In this document: positions 43,655-52,734 of the stretch, piece by piece
Numbering within the stretch: position 1 is the stretch's first letter
Layout of the letters: every line of letters begins with the position of its first letter
Source of the DNA: DATHAP01 sp963762865
Lineage (GTDB): Bacteria > Actinomycetota > Actinomycetes > JACCUZ01
DNA: 64,000 nucleotides
Direction of reading: 5' to 3'
Assembly (NCBI GenBank): GCA_963762865.1
Contig: CAVXNC010000014.1
Location: forward strand, 124,001-188,000
Program-made: the position numbers and the translations under genes
The notes under the pieces: generated by a model
The model's database searches: none
What the model was told of the DNA's origin: nothing
What the model saw: only the letters and a program-made list of their open reading frames with translations

Positions 43655-45142
43655 TCATGGTGCGTCTGTCCCCGAGAAGATGGTGCGATGCCACTCCTTG
43701 CGAGCGGCGCCGGTGGTGTCGATCATCACGTGCTTGACGACGGTGTACTCGTCGAACGAGTACGTGGACATGTCCTTGCCGAACCCTGACGCACGGTACC
43801 CGCCGTGCGGCATCTCGCTGATGATCGGGATGTGGTCGTTGACCCACACGCAGCCGGCCCGCAGCTCGCGAGTGGCGCGCAGGGAGCGCACGACGTCGCG
43901 GGTCCAGGCAGACGCCGCCAGGCCGTACGGGGTGTCGTTGGCCAGCCGGAGGCCGTCGTCGTCGCTGTCGAACGGCAGCACGACCAGGACCGGGCCGAAG
44001 ACCTCGTCCTGCACGATCTCGGACTGCTGCGCGGCGTCGACCACCAAGGTCGGCTCGTAGTAGGCACCGCGGGCCAGCGACCCTCCGGGCACGGCGCCTC
44101 CTCTCACGACCTTCGCGCCGTCGGCGCGGGCGCGGTCGACGAACCCCGCGACGCGCTCCTGCTGGCGGCGTGACACGAGCGGTCCCTGGTCGGTCCGCTC
44201 GTCCAACGGCTCACCGAGCACGACGGTGCCCATCACGTCGGCGACACCGGCGACGAAGGCGTCGTAGAGCGGTCGTTGGACGTACGCCCTCGTCGCGGCC
44301 GTGCAGTCCTGGCCGCTGTTGATGAGCGCGCCCGCGACCGCCCCGTGCACCGCGGCGTCGACGTCGGCGTCGTCGAAGACGAGGAAGGGCGCCTTGCCGC
44401 CGAGCTCGAGGTGGACCCGCTTGGGACCCCTGGCCGCGAGCTCCATCACCCGCCGGCCGACCGCCGACGAGCCGGTGAAGGACACCATGTCGACGTCGGG
44501 GTGGGACATGAGCGCCTCGCCCGCGACCGGCCCGGTGCCGCTCACGACGTTGACCACGCCGGCCGGGACACCGGCGTCCACGGCGGCCTCGGCGAAGAGC
44601 AGGGCCGTGAGCGGGGTGATCTCGGCCGGCTTGAGGACGATCGTGTTTCCGGCGGCGATCGCCGGGAGGATCTTCCAGGCCGCCATCTGCAGCGGGTAGT
44701 TCCACGGGGCGACCGAGCCCACGACGCCGATCGCCTCGCGGCGGACGTAGGAGGTGTGGTCGCCCGAGTACTCCCCCGCCGCCTTGCCCTCCAGGTGGCG
44801 GGCGGTCCCGGCGAAGAAGGCGACGTTGTCGATGGTGCCCGGGACGTCGAAGCCGGTGGAGAGCCGGATCGGCTTCCCGGTCTGTCGGGTCTCGGTGCGC
44901 GCGATCAGCCCGGCGCGCTCCTCGAGGACGGCGGCCATCCTGGTCAGCGCCGCGGACCGCTCCACCGGCGGGGCGGACGACCAGCCCGGGAAGGCCGCCC
45001 GCGCGGCACCCACCGCGTCGTCGACATCGCTGCCGTCGGCCAGCCGGACCTGCTCCACGGTCTCGCCGGACGACGGGTCGAGCACGTCGAGGGTCTCCGA
45101 GGAGCGCCCCTCTCGGCGTTGCCCGGCGACGAACTGGTGCAC
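43655..45142 (-). CDS. Aldehyde dehydrogenase (gamma-aminobutyraldehyde dehydrogenase-like)
   Basis: About 495 residues. APWNYPLQMAAWKILPAIAAGN, LELGGKAPFLVFDDAD and the catalytic Cys in NSGQDCTAATRAYV are typical of PatD/PuuC-type enzymes that oxidise 4-aminobutanal or its glutamyl form. GTG 45142 has GAGGAG about 10 bases upstream; an in-frame TTG further up is unsupported. It is the first gene of the operon running to saccharopine dehydrogenase-like. A close paralogue lies at 46915-48360. Confidence 0.9.
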   Translation of the reverse strand: MHQFVAGQRREGRSSETLDVLDPSSGETVEQVRLADGSDVDDAVGAARAAFPGWSSAPPVERSAALTRMAAVLEERAGLIARTETRQTGKPIRLSTGFDVPGTIDNVAFFAGTARHLEGKAAGEYSGDHTSYVRREAIGVVGSVAPWNYPLQMAAWKILPAIAAGNTIVLKPAEITPLTALLFAEAAVDAGVPAGVVNVVSGTGPVAGEALMSHPDVDMVSFTGSSAVGRRVMELAARGPKRVHLELGGKAPFLVFDDADVDAAVHGAVAGALINSGQDCTAATRAYVQRPLYDAFVAGVADVMGTVVLGEPLDERTDQGPLVSRRQQERVAGFVDRARADGAKVVRGGAVPGGSLARGAYYEPTLVVDAAQQSEIVQDEVFGPVLVVLPFDSDDDGLRLANDTPYGLAASAWTRDVVRSLRATRELRAGCVWVNDHIPIISEMPHGGYRASGFGKDMSTYSFDEYTVVKHVMIDTTGAARKEWHRTIFSGTDAP

Positions 45143-45217
45143 TCCGGCGCTCCTCGGTCGCTGCTGCAAAGGACGGCGGGCAGATCGGGGCCGATCCTGT
45201 CAGAGCGGTCGGGGGTG

Positions 45218-45263
45218 GACAAGCGATTCCGTCGCGTAGATCCGCTCCGGCAACGAAATCGTT
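45218..45263. promoter_or_regulatory. Candidate operator region of the pot operon
   Basis: GACAAGCGATTCCGTCGC (45218-45235) matches 16 of 18 positions with the reverse complement of 48479-48496, beside the Lrp gene. A second element, AACGA-AA-TCGTT (45252-45263), is a near-perfect palindrome and resembles CGAAATCGTCAC upstream of gabT. Both lie in the 133-base gap before the pot operon. Confidence 0.55.
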
Positions 45264-45275
45264 ACTACCCGGCCG

Positions 45276-46892
45276 TCACCCGGCGGATCCCGCCGGCCAC
45301 GTGCGGCGACCGCCGAGCCAGGTCCCGACGACCGCCAGGCCCGGCCAGCGGTCCGGTGGCACGTCGTGCGGGTCGGCGGCGAGGGCGACCAGGTCAGCGC
45401 GCCGGCCGAGGCCGATCGTGCCCCAGGCATGCTCCTCGAAGGCCTGGTACGCCGTCCCCGCCGTGCACGCCGACAGCGCCGCCGCGACCGGCAGCCGCTC
45501 GTGCTCGACCCAGTGACCGGCGACGGCTTGCGGCAGCCCCTCCAGCGGCCGGTGCGAGCTCACCGGCCAGTCGGTGCCCATCGACAGCACGGCGCCGGAG
45601 GCCAGCAGGCTGGCCATCGGGTACTGCCGGGCACCGCGCGCCGCGCCGATCCGGGGGATCGTGAGCTCGGTCTGCACCGCGTCGAGCTGCGCCCACAGCG
45701 GCTCGAAGTTGGCGACCACCCCGAGCTCGGCGAAGCGCGGCAGGTCGGCCGGGTCGACCAGCTGGGTGTGGGCGAGCACGGGTCGCCGGTCCCGCGGGCC
45801 GTTGACGGCGGCCACGTGCGCCACCGCGTCCAGCGCCGCCCGGACCCCGGCGTCACCGATGGCGTGGATGTGCAGCTGGAAGCCGTCGGCGTCGAACGCG
45901 GCCGCCGCCGCCGCGAGCTGCTCGGGCGCCCACACCGGCAGCCCGCAGGTGTGCGGCTGGTCGGGCGGGATGTCGTCGTACGGCGCGAGGAGCGCTGCGG
46001 TGCCCGCCTCGATCACGCCGTCCGCGAAGAACTTGACGGTGCGGACGGACACCTGGTCGGCCCACGCGGACTCCGCGGCCCGGCGCCGGGCGGCCACGAA
46101 GGGGGCCCGCTGCTGCGGCCAGTCACCGGGCTCGGCGCGCAGCGCGACGTTGACCCGGCAGGACAGCCGCCCGGACTCGGCCGCGACCAGGTAGGCCTCG
46201 ACGTCCGCCGGCGAGAGCGCCGCCTCCTGCGCCCAGGTCACTCCGGCGGAGGCGAGCAGCCCGGTGGCCCGCTCGACGGCCAGGACCTTCTCGGCCAGGG
46301 GCGGCGGCGGGGCGTGCCGGATCACGAGGTCCATGGCCGTCCACTCGACAAGGGTCCCGAGCGGCGACCCGTCCGGGCGGCGGGCGATCGTCCCGGCGAC
46401 CGGGTCCGGCGTGGTCCCGTCGATGCCGGCCCGGCGCAGGGCCTCGCTGTTGACCCAGGCGCAGTGGTGGTCCGAGGACTGCAGGACGACCGGCCGGTCG
46501 GGGACGGCGGCGTCCAGCCAGGCCGCGTCGAACAGTGCTCGCGGCGCGAGAGTGGGTTCGTACGGTCCGCCCATGACCCACTCGTCGTCGGGGTGCCGGG
46601 CCGCGTAGCGACGTACCTCCTCGACGATCTCGGCGACGGAGCCCAGGTCGCGGACGGCGGGACCGGCGAGCTCGACCCCGCCCCACAGCGGGTGCACATG
46701 ACCGTCGCCGAAGGCCGGCAGCACGGCCGGGACGTCGAGCACCTCGCTCGCCGCGGCGGCCAGTGCCAGCGCGTCCTCGTCGAGCGCCACGACCAAGCCG
46801 TCGCGCACCGCCACGGCGCGGGCCAGCGGCGCCGTGGGGTCACCGGTGCGGACCCGGCCGCGCAGGACCAGGTCGACCCCGTCGCCGGTCAC
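45276..46892 (-). CDS. YtcJ-like amidohydrolase
   Basis: 538 residues of the amidohydrolase superfamily (Amidohydro_3/YtcJ). Metal-binding HxH is in LPAFGDGHVHPLWGGVE; further ligands are in LHIHAIGDAGVRAALDA and MGTDWPVSS. It starts with RVRTGDPTAPLARAVAVRDG, the usual urease-like beta segment. It lies between two aldehyde dehydrogenases in the polyamine island; hydrolysis of an N-acylated amine is conceivable, but the substrate is unknown. GTG 46892 lies 22 bases after the preceding gene stop. Confidence 0.85.
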   Translation of the reverse strand: MTGDGVDLVLRGRVRTGDPTAPLARAVAVRDGLVVALDEDALALAAAASEVLDVPAVLPAFGDGHVHPLWGGVELAGPAVRDLGSVAEIVEEVRRYAARHPDDEWVMGGPYEPTLAPRALFDAAWLDAAVPDRPVVLQSSDHHCAWVNSEALRRAGIDGTTPDPVAGTIARRPDGSPLGTLVEWTAMDLVIRHAPPPPLAEKVLAVERATGLLASAGVTWAQEAALSPADVEAYLVAAESGRLSCRVNVALRAEPGDWPQQRAPFVAARRRAAESAWADQVSVRTVKFFADGVIEAGTAALLAPYDDIPPDQPHTCGLPVWAPEQLAAAAAAFDADGFQLHIHAIGDAGVRAALDAVAHVAAVNGPRDRRPVLAHTQLVDPADLPRFAELGVVANFEPLWAQLDAVQTELTIPRIGAARGARQYPMASLLASGAVLSMGTDWPVSSHRPLEGLPQAVAGHWVEHERLPVAAALSACTAGTAYQAFEEHAWGTIGLGRRADLVALAADPHDVPPDRWPGLAVVGTWLGGRRTWPAGSAG

Positions 46893-46914
46893 GGTCCCCG
46901 GAACCCGGTCGTGC

Positions 46915-48360
46915 TCAGCCCTCGATGTTGGACATCACGTGCTTGACGCGCGTGTAGTCCTCGAAGCCGTACATCGAGAGGTCCTTGCCGTAGCCGGAGT
47001 GCTTGAAGCCGCCGTGCGGCATCTCCGCGACGAGCGGGATGTGGGTGTTGATCCAGACGCAGCCGAAGTCGAGCCGCTTGGCCATCCGCATCGCGCGGCC
47101 GTGGTCCTTCGTCCAGACCGAGGACGCGAGGCCGTACTGCACACCGTTGGCCCAGCGCAGCGCTTCCTCCTCGTCGCCGAAGCGCTGAACGGTGATGACC
47201 GGGCCGAAGATCTCGTCCTGCACCATCTCGTCGTCCTGCCGCAGCCCGGACACGACGGTGGCCTCGTGGAAGAAGCCGCCCGCGAGCTCGCCCTCGACGC
47301 GGTGCCCGCCGGCGGCGACCTCGGCATGCTGTGGTGCCCGCTGCAGGAAGCCCATCACCTTGTCGAGCTGGTTGCTGCTGTTCAGCGGGCCGAAGAGGAC
47401 GTCCTCGTCGTCGGAGAGCCCGGTCTTGGCGCTGTCCTTGGCCTGCTGGGCGAGCGCGGCCACGAAGTCGTCGTGGATGCCCGGGGCGGCCAGCACCCGG
47501 GTCGCCGCGGTGCAGTCCTGCCCGGCGTTGAAGTAGCCGGCGACCGCGATGGCCTCGGCGGCCGCCTCCAGGTCGGCGTCGTCGAAGACCACGACGGGCG
47601 CCTTGCCGCCGAGCTCCAGGTGCACCTTCTTCAGGTCGGTGGCCGCGGAGGTCGCGACCTCCATGCCCGCCCGCACCGACCCGGTGATGCTCACCATCTG
47701 CGGGATCTCGTGCGACACGAGGGCGCGGCCGGTGTCGCGGTCGCCGGTGACGACGTTGAAGACGCCGGCCGGCAGGAACTCGGCCATGATCTCGGCCATC
47801 AGCAGCGTCGACACCGGCGTGGTGTCGGAGGGCTTGAGGACGACCGTGTTGCCGGCGGCGATGGCAGGCGCCCACTTCCAGACCGCCATCATCATCGGGT
47901 AGTTCCACGGCGTGACCTGCGCACAGACCCCGATGGGCTCGCGCCGGACGAAGGACGTGTGGCCGGCCATGTACTCACCGGCCGACCGGCCCTCGAGGAC
48001 CCGCGCGGCGCCGGCGAAGAACCGGATCTGGTCGACCATCGGCGGGATCTCCTCCGACAGCGTCAGCCCGCGCGGCTTGCCGGTGTTGCGTACCTCGGCG
48101 TCGACCAGCTCGTCGGCGCGCGACTCGATGGCGTCGGCGATCCGGATGAGCGCCTTCTGCCGATCGCTCGGCGTGCTGTCGCGCCAGGTCTCGAAGGCCC
48201 GGGCGGCGGCCTGGACGGCCGCGTCGACGTCCGCGGCCGAGGACACCGGTGCCCGGGCGAAGACCTGCCCGGTGCTCGGGTCCACCAGGTCGTTCGTACG
48301 GCCGTCGGCGGCGTCGGCCGGCTTGCCGTCCACGAAGTTGGAGAGAACGTCGGTGCTCAC
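46915..48360 (-). CDS. Aldehyde dehydrogenase (gamma-aminobutyraldehyde dehydrogenase-like)
   Basis: 481 residues, with VTPWNYPMMMAVWKWAPAIAAGN, LELGGKAPVVVFDDADLEAAA, the catalytic Cys in NAGQDCTAATRVL, and DEIFGPVITVQRF. Closely related to the enzyme at 43655, and close to PatD/YdcW-type 4-aminobutanal dehydrogenases. It is divergent from the Lrp regulator and the putrescine-type aminotransferase, so it probably oxidises the aldehyde made by that transaminase. Confidence 0.9.
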   Translation of the reverse strand: MSTDVLSNFVDGKPADAADGRTNDLVDPSTGQVFARAPVSSAADVDAAVQAAARAFETWRDSTPSDRQKALIRIADAIESRADELVDAEVRNTGKPRGLTLSEEIPPMVDQIRFFAGAARVLEGRSAGEYMAGHTSFVRREPIGVCAQVTPWNYPMMMAVWKWAPAIAAGNTVVLKPSDTTPVSTLLMAEIMAEFLPAGVFNVVTGDRDTGRALVSHEIPQMVSITGSVRAGMEVATSAATDLKKVHLELGGKAPVVVFDDADLEAAAEAIAVAGYFNAGQDCTAATRVLAAPGIHDDFVAALAQQAKDSAKTGLSDDEDVLFGPLNSSNQLDKVMGFLQRAPQHAEVAAGGHRVEGELAGGFFHEATVVSGLRQDDEMVQDEIFGPVITVQRFGDEEEALRWANGVQYGLASSVWTKDHGRAMRMAKRLDFGCVWINTHIPLVAEMPHGGFKHSGYGKDLSMYGFEDYTRVKHVMSNIEG

Positions 48361-48478
48361 GGGTTGGGCTCCTGCCGTCGGCGCGGGCTGGGACTGCAGC
48401 GGAGACTAGCCGCCCAGCGGGGTTCTCAACAGTTCCAGAGGGCCCAGACGACAGATTCAGCAATTTCACGGCCAGACA

Positions 48479-48496
48479 GCGACGGATTCGCTTGCC
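48479..48496. promoter_or_regulatory. Candidate Lrp-type site between aldehyde dehydrogenase and lrp genes
   Basis: Read on the minus strand, this is GGCAAGCGAATCCGTCGC, nearly identical to GACAAGCGATTCCGTCGC upstream of the pot operon. It lies 33 bases before the regulator start in the 168-base divergent gap. A weaker direct repeat, CAGAC(G)ACAGATTC and CAGACAGCGACGGATTC, is also present. Confidence 0.5.
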
Positions 48497-48528
48497 AAAG
48501 GAGGGTTCGACTCGACAGGATCGGGCCC

Positions 48529-49002
48529 ATGGCAGGCCGGGAGCGGGGCACGGGGGTGGTGCTCGACGACGTCTCCAAGGCGATCATCGAGCAGCTCCAG
48601 GAGGACGGCCGGCGCGCCTACGCCACGATCGGGAAGGCCGTCGGCCTCTCCGAGGCAGCCGTCCGGCAGCGCGTCCAGCGGCTGCTGGACGCGGGGGTCA
48701 TGCAGATCGTGGCCGTCACCGACCCGCTCCAGGTGGGCTTCCCCCGCCAGGCCATGATCGGCATCAACTGCGAGGGCGACGTCGAGACGGTCGCGGAGAA
48801 GATCGCCGACATGGCCGAGGTCGACTACGTCGTGATCACGGCCGGGGGGTTCGACCTGCTCGTCGAGGTCGTCTGCGAGGACGACGACCACCTGCTCGAC
48901 CTCATCAGCAAACGGATCCGTGCCGTGCCCTCGGTACGCAGCACCGAGACGTTCGTCTACCTGAAGCTGCGCAAGCAGCTCTACAACTGGGGCACCAGAT
49001 GA
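48529..49002 (+). CDS. Lrp/AsnC-family transcriptional regulator
   Basis: 157 residues. The N-terminal helix-turn-helix (IIEQLQEDGRRAYATIGKAV, GLSEAAVRQRVQRLLDAGVM) is followed by the RAM/AsnC ligand domain (AMIGINCEGDVETVAEKIAD, YVVITAGGFDLLVEVVCEDD). The next gene, a class III aminotransferase, overlaps its stop (ATGA), so regulator and enzyme are co-expressed. It is the only DNA-binding protein inside the polyamine island and therefore its most likely regulator. Confidence 0.92.
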   Translation: MAGRERGTGVVLDDVSKAIIEQLQEDGRRAYATIGKAVGLSEAAVRQRVQRLLDAGVMQIVAVTDPLQVGFPRQAMIGINCEGDVETVAEKIADMAEVDYVVITAGGFDLLVEVVCEDDDHLLDLISKRIRAVPSVRSTETFVYLKLRKQLYNWGTR

Positions 49003-50402
49003 CCATGTCCGACCAGTCCGCCAGCCAGCCGCAGCACGCCTCCGACGGCAACCTCGCCGCCTCCGCGCGCGACCACCTGTGGATGCACTTCACCCGCATG
49101 TCGACCTACCAGAAGGCCGACGTCCCGGTGATCGTGCGCGGCGAGGGCCCCTACATCTGGGACGACCAGGGCCGTCGCTACCTCGACGGCCTGGCCGGCC
49201 TGTTCGTCGTGCAGGCCGGGCACGGCCGCACGGAGCTCGCCGAGGTGGCCGCGAAGCAGGCCAGCGAGCTGGCGTTCTTCCCGCTGTGGTCCTACGCGCA
49301 CCCCAAGGCCGTCGAGCTCGCCGAGCGGCTCGCGCACCTGGCGCCCGGTGACATCAACCGGGTCTTCTTCACCACGGGCGGCGGCGAGGCCGTCGAGAGC
49401 GCCTGGAAGGTCGCGAAGAACTTCTTCAAGCTGACCGGCAAGCCGCTCAAGCACAAGGTGATCAGCCGCAACGTCGCCTACCACGGCACGCCGCAGGGCG
49501 CGCTGTCCATCACCGGCATCCCGGCCGCCAAGGAGATGTTCGAGCCGCTGGTGCCCGGTGCCCACAAGGTGCCCAACACCAACTTCTACCGGGCCACGGA
49601 GCACGGAGACGACCTGGAGGCCTACGGCCGCTGGGCCGCCGACCGGATCGAGGAGGCCATCGAGTTCGAGGGTCCCGACACGGTCGCCGCGGTCTTCCTG
49701 GAGCCGGTGCAGAACTCCGGTGGCTGCTTCCCACCTCCCCCCGGCTACTTCCAGCGGGTGCGCGAGATCTGCGACCGCCACGATGTGCTGCTGGTCTCCG
49801 ACGAGGTCATCTGCGCGTTCGGCCGGCTGGGCCACTACTTCGGCGCGGACCGCTACGGCTACCAGCCCGACATCATCACCTGCGCCAAGGGGATGACCTC
49901 CGGCTACTCCCCCATCGGCGCCATGCTCGTCAGCGATCGCGTCGTGGAGCCGTTCCTGCAGGGCAACAACATGTTCGCCCACGGCTACACGTTCGGCGGG
50001 CACCCGGTGTCGGCCGCGGTGGCCCTGGCCAACCTCGACATCTTCGAGCGCGAGCAGCTCAACCAGCACGTGCTGGACACCGGCGCCGACTTCCGCCGGA
50101 CGCTCGAGAAGCTCACGGACCTGCCGATCGTCGGCGACGTCCGTGGCGACGGGTTCTTCTACGGCATCGAGATGGTCAAGGACAAGGCCACCCGCGAGAC
50201 CTTCGACGACGACGAGTCGGAGCGCCTGCTGCGCGGCTTCCTGTCGAAGGCGCTCTTCGACGCCGGGCTCTACTGCCGGGCCGACGACCGGGGCGACCCC
50301 GTCATCCAGCTCTCGCCACCGCTGGTCTGCGACCAGTCGCACTTCGACGAGATGGAGCAGATCCTGCGCAGCGTGCTGAGCGAGGCGTGGACCCGGCTCT
50401 GA
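48999..50402 (+). CDS. Class III aminotransferase (putrescine/polyamine-pyruvate type)
   Basis: 467 residues. Blocks: YIWDDQGRRYLDGLAGLFVV, VFFTTGGGEAVESAWKVAKN, FLEPVQNSGGCFPPPPGYF, VSDEVICAFGRLGHYFGADR, and the PLP lysine in CAKGMTSGYSPIGAML. This pattern is that of omega-amino acid/polyamine:pyruvate transaminases such as SpuC. The product would be 4-aminobutanal if putrescine is the substrate, matching the divergent aldehyde dehydrogenase. Coupled to the Lrp gene. Confidence 0.88.
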   Translation: MTMSDQSASQPQHASDGNLAASARDHLWMHFTRMSTYQKADVPVIVRGEGPYIWDDQGRRYLDGLAGLFVVQAGHGRTELAEVAAKQASELAFFPLWSYAHPKAVELAERLAHLAPGDINRVFFTTGGGEAVESAWKVAKNFFKLTGKPLKHKVISRNVAYHGTPQGALSITGIPAAKEMFEPLVPGAHKVPNTNFYRATEHGDDLEAYGRWAADRIEEAIEFEGPDTVAAVFLEPVQNSGGCFPPPPGYFQRVREICDRHDVLLVSDEVICAFGRLGHYFGADRYGYQPDIITCAKGMTSGYSPIGAMLVSDRVVEPFLQGNNMFAHGYTFGGHPVSAAVALANLDIFEREQLNQHVLDTGADFRRTLEKLTDLPIVGDVRGDGFFYGIEMVKDKATRETFDDDESERLLRGFLSKALFDAGLYCRADDRGDPVIQLSPPLVCDQSHFDEMEQILRSVLSEAWTRL

Positions 50403-51073
50403 GCCGCGAGGACAGCCGGACTGACCCCACCGACCGCGCGGCGCGCACGAGGGTCCGGCGGCTGCCGGAGAAGCAGGTCAGCGACCGTGCCGTCCTCGAC
50501 GCGGTCCTGGACGCCGCCCGGGTCGCGCACGTCGCGGTCGTCGATGGAGAAGGACGCCCGTACGTCCTCCCGGTGGCCCAGGCCCGCGACGGTGACCAGG
50601 TCCTCTTCCACGGGTCGACCGGCAGCCGGCTCTTCCGGGGGCTCGCCGCCGGGGCACCGACCTGTCTGACGGTCACGCTCGTGGACGGGCTGGTCGCCGC
50701 TCGGTCGACGTTCGAGTCGTCGATGCACTATCGCTCGGCGATGGTGCTCGGTGCCGCGAGACCGGTGCCCGATGTCGACAAGCCGCGCGCGCTGCAGGTG
50801 CTGACCGACCACCTCATGCCGGGGCGGTGGGCGGACGCCCGGCACCCCAACGCCAAGGAGCTCGCCGCGACCCTGGTCCTGGCCCTGCCGCTCGACGAGT
50901 GGTCGGTCAAGGTCAGCGACAGCCCGCCCACCGACGAGGAGACCGACCTCGACCGGCCGGTGTGGGCCGGCGTCGTGCCGATGCGGGTCAGCTGGGGTGA
51001 CCCGGTCGACGCACCGGACCTGCGGGGCGGGCACCTGGTACCCGACTACGTGCGGCAGTGGACCGGGGCGTGA
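50387..51073 (+). CDS. Pyridoxamine-5'-phosphate-oxidase-like flavin-binding protein
   Basis: 228 residues of the split-barrel FMN-binding family. VLDAARVAHVAVVDGEGRPYVLPVAQ, then DQVLFHGSTGSRLFRGL, then PTCLTVTLVDGLVAARSTFESSMHYRS match the NimA-like/Pyridox_ox_2 group. Function uncertain: FMN- or F420-linked reduction, or a heme/flavin oxygenase-like role. The GTG at 50387 overlaps the aminotransferase by 16 bases; the protein overlaps the FAD oxidase downstream. All three lie in one transcription unit. Confidence 0.8.
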   Translation: MDPALSREDSRTDPTDRAARTRVRRLPEKQVSDRAVLDAVLDAARVAHVAVVDGEGRPYVLPVAQARDGDQVLFHGSTGSRLFRGLAAGAPTCLTVTLVDGLVAARSTFESSMHYRSAMVLGAARPVPDVDKPRALQVLTDHLMPGRWADARHPNAKELAATLVLALPLDEWSVKVSDSPPTDEETDLDRPVWAGVVPMRVSWGDPVDAPDLRGGHLVPDYVRQWTGA

Positions 51074-52470
51074 GGGCAGCTTCGGCGCCGGCGACGCGCG
51101 ACCCGCGGACCCTCTCGCTCTGGCACGACACCGCGGGCGAGGACTGGACGCCCCGGCCGGCCCTTCCCGGCGACCTGGACGTCGACGTCGCCGTCGTCGG
51201 CGGGGGGCTGACCGGGCTGTGGACCGCCTACTACCTGCGCAGGGCCGACCCGTCGCTGCGGGTCGCCGTCCTCGAGCGCGAGGTCGCCGGCTTCGGCGCC
51301 AGCGGCCGCAACGGCGGCTGGTGCTCAGCGCTGTTCCCGGCCGGGCTGCCGTGGCTGGAGAAGCGCTACGGCCGCACGGCCGCGGTCGCCCAGCACCGCG
51401 CGATGCAGGCGACCGTCGACGAGGTCGGCGCCGTCGCGGCCGCGGAGGGCATCGACTGCCACTGGTCGAAGGGCGGCACGGTGACGGTCGCCCGGACACC
51501 GGTCCAGCTCGAGCGCGCGCGGGCGGAGGTGGCCGAGGCCAGGTCCTACGGCTTCGGCGACGACGACCTCGTGCTGCTGGGCGCCGGCGAGGCGCGTGCC
51601 CGGCTCGGCGCCACCGACGTGCTCGGCGCGACCTACACGCCGCACTGCGCGGCGGTGCACCCGGCGCGGCTGGTGCGCGGGCTGGCGCGCGCGGTCGAGC
51701 GGCGCGGCGCGGTCGTGCACGAGGGGACCACCGTGCAGCGCATCGAGCCACACGTCGTGACGACCGACCGCGGGCGGGTCCGGGCCGACGTCGTCGTCCG
51801 CGCCACCGAGGGCTACACCGCCGGGCTGCCCGGCCAGCGGCGGGCCATCGCGCCGGTCTACTCGCTGATGATCGCGACCGAGCCGCTGCCGGCCGAGCTG
51901 TGGTCCTCGATCGGGCTGGCCGGCCGGGAGACCTTCACCGACCACCGCCACCTGATCGTCTACGGGCAGCGGACGGCCGACGACCGGCTGGCCTTCGGCG
52001 GCCGCGGCGCCCCGTACCACTTCAGGTCGACGGTGCGTCCCGAGCACGACCGCGAGCCGGAGACGTTCGACGCCCTGCGGCACGTCCTGGGCGACCTGCT
52101 GCCGGTCACTCGCGACGCGGCCGTCACCCACGCCTGGGGCGGCCCGCTGGGCATCGCGCGCGACTGGTGCGCATCGGCGGGGCTGGACCGCGCGACCGGG
52201 CTGGCCTGGGCCGGCGGCTACGTGGGCGACGGGCTGTCGACGACGAACCTGGCCGGGCGCACCCTGACCGACCTGGTCCTCGGCCGGGACACGGCGCTCA
52301 CGGCGCTGCCGTGGACGAACCACCGCTCGCCCCGCTGGGAGCCCGAGCCGTTCCGGTGGCTGGGGGTGACGGCCGGCCTGACCGCGATGACGACCGCGGA
52401 CGGGGCGGAGGAGCGCAGCGGCCGGGCGTCGCGCCGGGCCGCGATGGTCAACCGGTTGCTCGGTCGCTGA
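51058..52470 (+). CDS. FAD-dependent amine oxidase (PuuB/DadA-like)
   Basis: 470 residues. FAD-binding VDVAVVGGGLTGLWTAYYLRR, then VAGFGASGRNGGWCSALFPAG, and C-terminal WAGGYVGDGLSTTNLAGRTL. It resembles the oxidase at 38057 but the pair diverges enough to suggest different substrates. It ends a four-gene run: lrp, aminotransferase, flavin-binding protein, oxidase. Start is GTG 51058, or GTG 51070, which would give a GTGA overlap with the preceding stop. Confidence 0.84.
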   Translation: MDRGVRAASAPATRDPRTLSLWHDTAGEDWTPRPALPGDLDVDVAVVGGGLTGLWTAYYLRRADPSLRVAVLEREVAGFGASGRNGGWCSALFPAGLPWLEKRYGRTAAVAQHRAMQATVDEVGAVAAAEGIDCHWSKGGTVTVARTPVQLERARAEVAEARSYGFGDDDLVLLGAGEARARLGATDVLGATYTPHCAAVHPARLVRGLARAVERRGAVVHEGTTVQRIEPHVVTTDRGRVRADVVVRATEGYTAGLPGQRRAIAPVYSLMIATEPLPAELWSSIGLAGRETFTDHRHLIVYGQRTADDRLAFGGRGAPYHFRSTVRPEHDREPETFDALRHVLGDLLPVTRDAAVTHAWGGPLGIARDWCASAGLDRATGLAWAGGYVGDGLSTTNLAGRTLTDLVLGRDTALTALPWTNHRSPRWEPEPFRWLGVTAGLTAMTTADGAEERSGRASRRAAMVNRLLGR

Positions 52471-52693
52471 CGCCAGCGGCCGCGTCGGTGCCGGCGGCCG
52501 GGAAGGCCAGGTCGCGCAGCCAGCCCAGGTCGGCGACCTCGGTGGCGAGCACCGTGCGCGAGTCCGGCCCCAGCGGGTCGGCGAGGTCCATGAGCAGCGT
52601 GATCGGGACGCCCTGCGACAGGGCCGCCATGACGGGGTGCACAGTCGCTATCACATGACTGACGTCGACCAGGGACGCGTCTTGCATGATCAC
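52448..52693 (-). CDS. Small conserved-looking protein, function unknown
   Basis: 81 residues starting at GTG 52693 (or ATG 52687). The N-terminal half (ASLVDVSHVIATVHPVMAAL, SQGVPITLLMDLADPLGP) looks like real coding sequence with ordered hydrophobic and charged residues rather than a frame shadow. No known domain was recognised. It converges on the oxidase gene with a 23-base overlap and is divergent from the Ca2+/H+ antiporter, with the 24-bp palindrome over its start. Confidence 0.6.
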   Translation of the reverse strand: MIMQDASLVDVSHVIATVHPVMAALSQGVPITLLMDLADPLGPDSRTVLATEVADLGWLRDLAFPAAGTDAAAGVSDRATG

Positions 52694-52709
52694 CCGTACG
52701 GGTGATCAT
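52686..52709. promoter_or_regulatory. 24-bp perfect palindrome over divergent starts
   Basis: ATGATCACCCGT is followed at once by its exact reverse complement ACGGGTGATCAT. It covers the first codons of the small minus-strand gene and lies 25 bases before the antiporter start. A dimeric regulator site for both genes is the natural reading. The regulator is not identified. Confidence 0.65.
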
Positions 52710-52734
52710 CACCACGAACCTGGGAGAATCGGGC

